Shown: positions 53,901 through 60,086 of the stretch, piece by piece
Numbering within the stretch: position 1 is the first letter of the stretch
Layout of the letters: each line of letters opens with the position of its first letter
Assembly: GCF_003149185.1 (NCBI RefSeq)
Contig: NZ_QGDO01000001.1
Span: 124,001-188,000 of the forward strand
Direction of reading: 5' to 3'
Source of the DNA: Sediminitomix flava
GTDB taxonomy: Bacteria > Bacteroidota > Bacteroidia > Cytophagales > Flammeovirgaceae
DNA: 64,000 nt
Position numbers and translations under genes: made by a program
The notes under the pieces: model-generated
What the model was told of the DNA's origin: nothing
The model's database searches: none
Seen by the model: the letters and a program-made list of their open reading frames with translations, nothing else

Positions 53901-54511
53901 TGATTATGTCTCTCAAACAGATTTGTAATCACCCTAATCAATTCTTGAAACAGAAGAATAACGAAATTGAGGCTTCTGGTAAAAGCAAAATGCTACTCAG
54001 CATTCTTGATAAAGCATTTGAAAGCAATGAAAAAGTATTGATTTTCACCCAATACAAAGAAATGGGGAATATGCTTCAAGAATGGATAGATCAGCGTTAT
54101 TATACTCAATCATTATTCCTTCATGGCGGATGTAGCCGAAAGCAAAGAGATGAAATGGTTGATCAATTCCAGCAAAATCCGCATTGCAAGATTTTTATCC
54201 TCTCATTAAAAGCGGGAGGTACGGGCTTGAACCTAACTAAAGCTCAACATGTCATTCATTATGATTTGTGGTGGAATCCTGCCGTAGAATCTCAAGCTAC
54301 AGATCGAGCTTATCGTATCGGTCAGCAAAATAATGTACTTGTTCACCGACTGATCTGTACGGGTACTTTTGAAGAGAAAATTGATGCGATGATTAAGAGT
54401 AAAAAAGAACTCGCCAACATGACTGTTTCGACAGGAGAACAATGGATTGGCGATCTGAAAGATGATGAGCTGAAAGAGTTAGTGAGTATCTCGGAAGATA
54501 TTTCATATTAG
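50975..54511 (+). CDS. SWIM zinc-finger SNF2/Rad54-family ATPase
   Basis: An 1178-residue protein. A SWIM finger at residues 125-136 (Cys-x-Cys-x6-Cys-x-His in SCTCPDWAVPCKHLA) follows an N-terminal region. A long middle region of SNF2_N-associated type leads to the motor: motif I DDMGLGKT with Lys740, motif II DEAQ, motif III LSGTPVEN, and the second RecA lobe with GGTGLNLT and DRAYRIGQ. Such proteins translocate on double-stranded DNA or displace proteins from DNA; bacterial SWIM-SNF2 members are widespread but poorly studied. It follows an unknown helical protein and ends in a strong terminator. Confidence 0.93.
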   Translation: MTRQTFGKTWWGEKWLQALHNIDFDNRLERGRNYANKGAVTQLSITTGKISAEVQGSFGKTYDVEINVPVWAKSEQEFIVRQLQEKNEFYIALLNHQLPTQLLDFLNQNDLQLFPKEWSDFKMSCTCPDWAVPCKHLAAVIYKISEEIDRNPLIILSLKGIEISEFVAEESSFATSSKQEKILSINDLISSNEEDEKIVDKPQETTQKLDFSNISEVEEKLLTLLSEKPLFYSKDFKIILKKSLNATHRLAKEIKKEVEQNNDFIPEIIKADEGYICLDEDAQFKAFLLHSNQEMEMAPNQVFNPRGVFEYLLQIPEDTIGRYNQHIQAMHYTAQFTLKLMLEKAIVPQLIKTEYGYTVRWVPVLLEQRIKKNIDALTSMAPKNLLLIQKEEGLIPCKHSEQILHLISIWISDVVQEACYSIGGSQVTDSDEKVLRLFFSEEIVKFRKEWDKEIPNAVHLWLQKMFISNQTIVPVFVFAEREDLTFSLKLKIKDQKKGKSIELSKYLNEQENAHKKLEVLKDLHILTEYFPSLEKLISDPKSVVTFDLLEFEDILFKILPIIELLGIEVILPKSMQKLIKPQLSLEVKRNENERGKAQLSLSSMLDFDWKIALGDAQISEDEFKQLIRNKSGLLRFKNFYVHLEAEQLNKLLRQLEKPPKVSSNELLQTALSEQYEGTPIKFTTEIQEIITEFTKNYDVESPNGLKATLRAYQQNGYSWLYKNARLGMGSILADDMGLGKTLQTIATLLKFKEDGLLDKKKAIVVVPTSLLTNWGKEIIKFAPNLEFHIYHGSSRKLNKEFDVLITTYGVMRTDLEKLQKIKWFVQVIDEAQNVKNVSAAQSKATKSLRSDIKIALSGTPVENRLSEYWSIMDFVNKGYLGTSRKFSDKFAKPIQNDHDQNKLSIFKKITAPFILRRLKSDKSIIQDLPEKIEQDIFCHLEKEQASLYQKTVDDTIKSINKAKDDKDKRKGLVLKLIMSLKQICNHPNQFLKQKNNEIEASGKSKMLLSILDKAFESNEKVLIFTQYKEMGNMLQEWIDQRYYTQSLFLHGGCSRKQRDEMVDQFQQNPHCKIFILSLKAGGTGLNLTKAQHVIHYDLWWNPAVESQATDRAYRIGQQNNVLVHRLICTGTFEEKIDAMIKSKKELANMTVSTGEQWIGDLKDDELKELVSISEDISY

Positions 54512-54524
54512 CCGATTGCAAATG

Positions 54525-54562
54525 AAAAAGCCTAACAACTACAAAGAGTTGTTAGGCTTTTT
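54525..54562. terminator. Strong terminator, probably bidirectional
   Basis: AAAAAGCCTAACAACT (54525-54540) and AGTTGTTAGGCTTTTT (54547-54562) form a 16-base stem between the convergent SNF2 and barrel genes, with A and T tracts usable in both directions. Confidence 0.93.
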
Positions 54563-54583
54563 TGTTTATGTTCAAATCTAGGA

Positions 54584-55195
54584 TTACAGTGTAAATGCAA
54601 AACCAAAATTAAAGGACATAAATGATTGAGCATCCATAGAGCCTGCTCCTACTGAATAATTATATTTTGCTGCTGTTAGAATTCCTACATTAGGACTTAA
54701 AGGGACAAAAACACCTATCTCAGGGCGCATTGCAAATAACCATTTGTTGTCATAGAATGTTACTGAACCAACATCTTGAGACAATTCAACATAATTTATT
54801 CCTAGTCCAAGACCTACAAAAGGCCTGATACCTCCACTTTCACCAAGGTAATAATGTGAAGTAAGCATCAATGGTCTCATTTCCCCATAACGGAACTCCT
54901 TACCCCCAATTGTGATATCTTGTCCATTATCACCTTTGATATTGTAATATGAATATCCTGGAACATCTTCATAGAAATTTGTCCAACTCATATCCAAACC
55001 AATAGAGACTTTATCATTCAAGAAATGACGGTACTCTATACCGAAGCCATTGTATGCAGAATTATCAATAAACGAACGTGTATGCCCTAAAGGAGTACCG
55101 ATCTGATAATTAAATGAGATAATATTGTCTTGTGCAAATACAGCCGTAGAAAGACTGATCATTACAAATGTAAATATATACTTAAGTGATTTCAT
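54584..55195 (-). CDS. Small outer-membrane beta-barrel protein
   Basis: A 203-residue protein with a signal peptide ending AVFAQ (about residue 22) and eight or so amphipathic strands (ISFNYQIGTPLG, KVSIGLDMSWTNF, GGIRPFVGLGLGINYVEL, KWLFAMRPEIGVFVPL, FMSFNFGFAFTL). It ends in an aromatic terminal strand FTL, typical for barrel insertion. The GIRPFVGLGLGINYV pattern resembles the OmpW/PagL-like and porin_family barrels of Bacteroidota. It lies 28 bases downstream of a DUF4136 lipoprotein gene, a recurring pairing. Confidence 0.82.
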   Translation of the reverse strand: MKSLKYIFTFVMISLSTAVFAQDNIISFNYQIGTPLGHTRSFIDNSAYNGFGIEYRHFLNDKVSIGLDMSWTNFYEDVPGYSYYNIKGDNGQDITIGGKEFRYGEMRPLMLTSHYYLGESGGIRPFVGLGLGINYVELSQDVGSVTFYDNKWLFAMRPEIGVFVPLSPNVGILTAAKYNYSVGAGSMDAQSFMSFNFGFAFTL

Positions 55196-55223
55196 TTTCT
55201 TCTAAGTTTTGATCAGTTAATAA

Positions 55224-55892
55224 TTAGTTACTCACGCTTTCTGTTCCTAAATAAGGAGACTGCATAAATGCATTCTGAATTGTGCTTTCAATTCTAGAAG
55301 TAGATGGACTTCCGTACAACAATCCTCTGATTGCAGCTGACCATACGGCAGGTATTTTATCCTCCTCATACTGAGCAGGTCTATTATCAAACATATCAAT
55401 AATCACAGTACCTGATTCATAGCTGTAGTATGAATAAATTGGGTAAGGATACCAAGGTCCCCAAATAGGTCCAAAACCAGGATACCAACCTGGGTACCAT
55501 CCCCAATATCCCCACCAGTTATTGAAGTAACTTTCGTGTAAAGTTTTATACGTATATGGAGTCAAAACTAATTCAGGGCTATCCGTTGAGTCTACCTGCG
55601 TATAACCGATTTTATCCATTTCATCCTTAATTGTTTCAAGGATAACTGAGGCATATTTTTCATCTACTGGCTCAGAATAATCTTCACCGTCTTCATCTAC
55701 ATCGAAGAATAAAACTTCACTCGGTAATGAATATGTTTTTCTTTCTGAATAATCATACTCAGAATCATAGAATGTAATTACAGTATCTAAATCTGAGACA
55801 TATTTAGTATCGTTCTCACAAGATGTAAGTGTCAATGTTGCTAACATTGAAATCAAAAAGTATTTGATTAGGTCTAGTCTTTTTGTTTCCAT
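55224..55892 (-). CDS. DUF4136 lipoprotein
   Basis: A 222-residue lipoprotein with lipobox LTSC (Cys25). The domain begins with SDLDTVITFYDSEYDYSERKTYSLP and ends with IPAVWSAAIRGLLYG followed by SRIESTIQNAFMQSPY, the usual DUF4136 layout. Between them is an aromatic patch around residues 125-150 very rich in Trp, Tyr, Gly and Pro (WWGYWGWYPGWYPG), typical of the family's variable loop but extreme here. Function is unknown; the following small barrel gene suggests a joint outer-membrane role. Confidence 0.85.
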   Translation of the reverse strand: METKRLDLIKYFLISMLATLTLTSCENDTKYVSDLDTVITFYDSEYDYSERKTYSLPSEVLFFDVDEDGEDYSEPVDEKYASVILETIKDEMDKIGYTQVDSTDSPELVLTPYTYKTLHESYFNNWWGYWGWYPGWYPGFGPIWGPWYPYPIYSYYSYESGTVIIDMFDNRPAQYEEDKIPAVWSAAIRGLLYGSPSTSRIESTIQNAFMQSPYLGTESVSN

Positions 55893-56267
55893 TTTATTAA
55901 TGTTTTAATCTAAGGAGTAATATTTTTTGTGTATTAGTACCAAGACTCATTAGGCTAATTAAATGAATTCTGATTGTTTGAGTCGGTCACTTTAAAAGAC
56001 CCTAGCTTCAAAAAAAAAGATGAAATGAGCTCTTCAATTTCTTGTGAATAAGTTTAAACAACTTTTGTAGTCATATATTCCTCTATCATCGAGGGATAAC
56101 TTTAATCTCTATCAGAATTGACTCAGGTCATTTAAGACCTAATAGTTGATCATTGCTAATGATATATTTAATTTTTCCATTATTTGAATTTTGTTATACA
56201 ACATTCCGACTTTATATTTGCTCACGATACTATTAAACATCATTACTAAACACGTAAAGAATTAATC
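55893..56267. other. Divergent intergenic region with the mdh promoter
   Basis: 375 bases between the DUF4136 lipoprotein and mdh. Two similar short hairpins are present: GGTC (55985-55988) with GACC (55998-56001), and AGGTC (56125-56129) with GACCT (56136-56140), both around a TTTAA core. The mdh promoter occupies 56189-56220. No gene is seen. Confidence 0.55.
56189..56220 (+). promoter_or_regulatory. Bacteroidota-type promoter of mdh
   Basis: TTTTG (56189-56193), a 19-base spacer, and TATATTTG (56213-56220) match the -33 TTTG and -7 TAnnTTTG consensus with standard spacing. The expected start of transcription is near 56226, leaving a leader of about 42 bases. This is the clearest promoter in the window. 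Confidence 0.8.
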
Positions 56268-57194
56268 ATGAAAGTAACAGTTGTAGGTGCTGGTAACGTA
56301 GGCGCAAGTGTAGCAGAATACGTAGCAATGAAAGATATTGCTAACGAAGTAGTTTTGTTAGATATCAAAGAAGGATTCGCAGAAGGTAAAGCAATGGACT
56401 TGAACCAATGTGCGACTTTGAACGGTTTCAACACTCGCATTGTGGGTTCTACTAATGACTATTCTAAAACAGCAGGATCAAAAGTAGTGGTTATCACATC
56501 AGGTATTCCAAGAAAGCCTGGTATGACTAGAGAGGAGCTTATCGGTACAAACGCTGGTATCGTAAAAACTGTAACTGAAAATATCATTAAGTATTCTCCA
56601 GATGCTATTTTGGTAGTTATCTCAAACCCTATGGATACAATGACTTACCTTTCAGCTAAGTCAAGCGGTCTTCCAAAGAACCGTATCATTGGTATGGGTG
56701 GTGCTCTTGATAGTGCTAGATTCAGATACAGATTGGCTGAAGCTTTAGAGTGTAACCCTAATGATGTACAAGGTGTAGTAATTGGTGGTCACGGTGATAC
56801 TACTATGATCCCTCTTACAAGATTGGCTACATATAACTCTACTCCAGTTTCAAATTACTTGTCAGAAGAGAAATTGGAAGAAGTAGCTAAAGCTACAATG
56901 GTAGGTGGTGCTACACTTACAGGTCTTCTTGGTACTTCTGCTTGGTATGCACCAGGTGCTGCAGGAGCTGCTGTAGTTGAGTCGATCATCAGAGACCAAA
57001 AGAGATTGATTTCTTGTTCAGTTTATCTTGAAGGTGAGTACGGACAAGAAGATATCTGTGTTGGTGTTCCTGTAATCATCGGTAAAGATGGATGGGAAGA
57101 AGTAATCGATTACAAATTGAACGATGATGAGAAAGCGAAATTTGAAGCTAGCTGTGAGGCTGTTCGTAAAATGAACAATGCACTTGAGCTATAA
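56268..57194 (+). CDS. mdh: Malate dehydrogenase (LDH-like)
   Basis: A 308-residue NAD-dependent malate dehydrogenase of the LDH-like group. GAGNVGAS binds the cofactor and Asp32 (LLDIKEG) sets NAD over NADP. Substrate residues Arg82, Arg88 and Arg151, with Asn120 in ISNPMD and catalytic His175 in GGHGDTTM, are present; Arg82 in the mobile loop IPRKPGMTREEL marks malate, not lactate, specificity. It oxidises malate to oxaloacetate in the TCA cycle. The gene is single, with a clear promoter and terminator, and codon use is biased to a few codons (many GGT, GTA, AAC), as expected for a highly expressed gene. Confidence 0.97.
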   Translation: MKVTVVGAGNVGASVAEYVAMKDIANEVVLLDIKEGFAEGKAMDLNQCATLNGFNTRIVGSTNDYSKTAGSKVVVITSGIPRKPGMTREELIGTNAGIVKTVTENIIKYSPDAILVVISNPMDTMTYLSAKSSGLPKNRIIGMGGALDSARFRYRLAEALECNPNDVQGVVIGGHGDTTMIPLTRLATYNSTPVSNYLSEEKLEEVAKATMVGGATLTGLLGTSAWYAPGAAGAAVVESIIRDQKRLISCSVYLEGEYGQEDICVGVPVIIGKDGWEEVIDYKLNDDEKAKFEASCEAVRKMNNALEL

Positions 57195-57216
57195 TCAATA
57201 AGCTTTTATAAATATT

Positions 57217-57250
57217 AAACGCCTCAATGATTCATTTCATTGAGGCGTTT
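57217..57250. terminator. Terminator of mdh
   Basis: AAACGCCTCAATGA (57217-57230) and TCATTGAGGCGTTT (57237-57250), followed by TTTATTAT; also usable by the convergent small membrane protein gene. Confidence 0.92.
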
Positions 57251-57270
57251 TTTATTATATCAAAATAAAA

Positions 57271-57498
57271 TTAAACTGCAGCACGAATGCTAGTCGTTTT
57301 TTGAGACTTCAAAGTAACACTTGGCTTATGTACTTTTTTCAACATCAGAAACGCCCAAACACCAAACCCTACAACACCGAATATTCCTGCTAATACATAA
57401 ATCAAATCAAGTGTAAAAAGTCCACTGTCAACCAACATTGAAAAAAGAAAAATAAATAAAATCGAAAGTAATTTAATTTCACTAGTCTTCATAAGCAT
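57271..57498 (-). CDS. Small two-helix membrane protein
   Basis: A 75-residue protein (or 73 from the second ATG at 57492) with two hydrophobic segments, SILFIFLFSMLVDSGLF and IYVLAGIFGVVGFGVWAFLML, and a basic tail (KKVHKPSVTLKSQKTTSIRAAV). It has no recognisable family. Clear helices, a positive-inside tail and a convergent neighbour with a shared terminator support a real gene; role unknown. Confidence 0.6.
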   Translation of the reverse strand: MLMKTSEIKLLSILFIFLFSMLVDSGLFTLDLIYVLAGIFGVVGFGVWAFLMLKKVHKPSVTLKSQKTTSIRAAV

Positions 57499-57815
57499 GT
57501 TTGTTACACGACTTTCTGTAATTATTCAATAATTAAAAGCTTGAATATAGAGGAAAGTCTCTTTTTTCATTTGGATAAATATTCTTGCAAAGCAAGAGAC
57601 AACTCATTTCTTGAAAAGGTTTGAATGATTCAAAGATTTTAAGAGTCGTTAGAGAGTTTTTATCCTTTTTAAAAGATTATTTAGAGACTAATGAAAAAGA
57701 TATTCTTAAAATACCTAAGAACTAAAAAAGTATTCGAGATTAAACATGAAATATTAAACATTTCACTTTAATTTCAGCAATTCTATAATTAGCAACGAAC
57801 AAAGATCATTTAAAA
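57499..57815. other. Divergent intergenic region before glgX
   Basis: 317 AT-rich bases. Two copies of ATTAAACAT lie at 57739-57747 and 57753-57761, and TGAAAT (57747-57752) with ATTTCA (57760-57765) forms a small inverted repeat around the second. No TAnnTTTG promoter is convincing. No gene is seen. Confidence 0.45.
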
Positions 57816-59903
57816 ATGATACCAGATAACCATATAAAAAAAGGAAGAAGTTACCCTATTGGAGCAACGGTAGAGGATGGTGGTGTAAACTTCTGTATCT
57901 TTTCTCAAAATGCTCACTTTGTAGAATTACTACTTTTTGACAGCCCCGAAAGTCAAAAGCCGAGTCAAGTAATCCTGTTAGACCCTACTGAAAATAAGAC
58001 TTTTTATTATTGGCACATATTCGTTGAAGGAATCGGACATGGACAAGCATATGCTTACAGAATGTATGGCCCTTATCAGCCAGAAAAAGGATTATATTTT
58101 GACAGTTCAAAAGTCTTAATTGACCCTTATGCAAAATATATTCATCCTGGCCCCAATTACTCTAGGAAAGCAGCTCAAAGACCCGGGAATAATTCTCCGT
58201 ATTCAATGAGAAGTGTTGTCGTTGATAATTCTCAATATGACTGGGAAGGAGACCTACCATGTACTCATGATTACAAGAAAATGGTCATCTACGAAATGCA
58301 TGTAGGAGGTTTCACAAAAAGTCCTAGCTCTGGTATTGAAGATTCAAAAAAAGGGACATACGCTGGCGTAATTGAAAAAATCCCATACCTCAAAGAACTT
58401 GGTGTAACTACAGTTGAACTACTGCCAGTCTTTCAATTTGATAAATTTGATGCCCCACAAGGACGTATCAATTTCTGGGGATATAGCCCGATTAACTTCT
58501 TTGCACCTCATCAAGAATATGCTAGAGAGGGGAAAAACCCTGTAGATGAATTTAGAGATATGGTCAAAGCCTTACACAAAGCTGGTATTGAAGTTATCTT
58601 AGATGTTGTCTATAATCATACTGCTGAAGTACATGAAAGCGGACCTACACTAAACTTCAGAGGTATTGAAAATAATGCATACTATATGACCGACAATCAG
58701 AATAATTATACTTATAAAAACTATTCTGGTTGTGGAAACACCCTAAATGCAAATCATTCTATCGTTCGAAGAATGATCGTAGACTCATTGAAATATTGGG
58801 TAACAGAAATGCATGTGGATGGATTCCGTTTTGATCTTGCCTCTGTACTTTCAAGAGATGAAGATGGTGTTCCGCTTAAAAATCCTCCAATACTCTGGGC
58901 TATTGAATCAAATCCTGTTTTGGCAGGAGCAAAAATGATTGCTGAAGCTTGGGATGCTGCAGGACTTTATCAAGTAGGTAATTTCATTGGAGATAAGTTT
59001 GCCGAATGGAATGGAAAATACAGAGATGTAATGAGAAGGTTTGTGAAGGGAGATGAATTCATTATTCATGACTTCATGGACTGTATAGCTGGTAGTAAAA
59101 GAGTTTTCGAACAAAGTATTATCAATAATACTGAAAAGAGAAATCCAAATAGAAGTATCAACTTCATTACTTGTCATGATGGATTCACACTAAATGACCT
59201 CGTTTCTTATAATTATAAGCACAATGAACATAATGGTGAAGATAACAGAGATGGTAGTAATGACAATTTGAGTTGGAATTGTGGCGTTGAAGGTCATACT
59301 GAGAATTCTGACATCAACCATTTGAGAGATAAGCAGGTAAAGAATTTTATGACTTTACTTTTCCTTTCTCAAGGAACTCCAATGATCTTGATGGGCGATG
59401 AAATTAGAAGAACCAAAGGTGGCAATAACAATACATATTGTCATGATAACGAACTCAATTGGTTTGATTGGAATGAGGTTGAAAAAAATAGAGGACTTTT
59501 TGAGTTCACTAAAAAGCTTATAAAAGCCAACTTAACTTTCAGAGTTTTCCAAAAAGAAGAATTTTGGGATGAACACTCCCTAACTCACCCACCAACCATT
59601 TCATGGCACGGTGTAGATTTTGACAATCCTGACTTAGGAGATAGATCTCATGCTATTGCTTACATGCTTACTGATCAAGAAGCTGGTGAACAAATTTATG
59701 TAATGGTAAACAGTTATTGGGAAGCCTTAGAGTTTGAAATGCCGTTATGTACGCTTGATGATAACTCCAAAACTTTCCATAGAGTAATCGATACAGATCT
59801 TCCATCTCCAAGAGATATTTTACCTTTAGATGAAGCTAAAGAAATCAAGGAAGAAAGCTATATAGTTGCACCTCGTTCGATTGCAGTTTTCATAGCATTA
59901 TAG
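57816..59903 (+). CDS. glgX: Glycogen debranching enzyme GlgX (isoamylase-type)
   Basis: A 695-residue GH13 enzyme of normal GlgX length. A CBM48 domain (about 10-110: YPIGATVEDGGVNFCIFSQNA) precedes the (beta/alpha)8 barrel with nucleophile Asp340 (DGFRFDLAS), acid Glu377 (IAEAWDAAG) and Asp455 (CHDGFTLND); the following NYKHNEHNGEDNRDG and WNCGVEG are GlgX-specific. It cleaves alpha-1,6 branch points of phosphorylase-limit glycogen. The gene stands alone here; glgP, glgA and glgC are not in the window. A terminator lies 23 bases after it. Confidence 0.95.
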   Translation: MIPDNHIKKGRSYPIGATVEDGGVNFCIFSQNAHFVELLLFDSPESQKPSQVILLDPTENKTFYYWHIFVEGIGHGQAYAYRMYGPYQPEKGLYFDSSKVLIDPYAKYIHPGPNYSRKAAQRPGNNSPYSMRSVVVDNSQYDWEGDLPCTHDYKKMVIYEMHVGGFTKSPSSGIEDSKKGTYAGVIEKIPYLKELGVTTVELLPVFQFDKFDAPQGRINFWGYSPINFFAPHQEYAREGKNPVDEFRDMVKALHKAGIEVILDVVYNHTAEVHESGPTLNFRGIENNAYYMTDNQNNYTYKNYSGCGNTLNANHSIVRRMIVDSLKYWVTEMHVDGFRFDLASVLSRDEDGVPLKNPPILWAIESNPVLAGAKMIAEAWDAAGLYQVGNFIGDKFAEWNGKYRDVMRRFVKGDEFIIHDFMDCIAGSKRVFEQSIINNTEKRNPNRSINFITCHDGFTLNDLVSYNYKHNEHNGEDNRDGSNDNLSWNCGVEGHTENSDINHLRDKQVKNFMTLLFLSQGTPMILMGDEIRRTKGGNNNTYCHDNELNWFDWNEVEKNRGLFEFTKKLIKANLTFRVFQKEEFWDEHSLTHPPTISWHGVDFDNPDLGDRSHAIAYMLTDQEAGEQIYVMVNSYWEALEFEMPLCTLDDNSKTFHRVIDTDLPSPRDILPLDEAKEIKEESYIVAPRSIAVFIAL

Positions 59904-59925
59904 ATTCTCAGTAATCGCAAAAAAA

Positions 59926-59954
59926 GCTCTAGTTCACATCTGTAGAACTAGAGC
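59926..59954 (+). terminator. Terminator of glgX
   Basis: GCTCTAGTTC (59926-59935) and GAACTAGAGC (59945-59954), followed by CTTTCTTTTTT. Confidence 0.88.
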
Positions 59955-60011
59955 CTTTCTTTTTTAATGGAATATTGACATTTTGACTAACCAAAATACT
60001 TAATCCAAAAC

Positions 60012-60023
60012 GATAACGTTATC
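60012..60023. promoter_or_regulatory. 12-base perfect palindrome before the TPR kinase gene
   Basis: GATAACGTTATC is a perfect palindrome with a central AACGTT like that of LacI-family operators. It lies 64 bases before the kinase ATG and after the glgX terminator. No LacI-type gene is in the window, so the binding factor is unknown. Confidence 0.35.
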
Positions 60024-60086
60024 TAGAGGATTACTCTTAAACTATAGCAATGACTATACTCAAATTTATACCCCAAATTAACATTA

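Noticed and set aside
57739-57761. ATTAAACAT seen before several genes (also at 45787-45795 and 56232-56240), considered as a shared operator
   Set aside because: With this base composition a given 9-mer of this kind is expected a few times in 64 kb on both strands, and the distances to start codons differ. Chance explains it.
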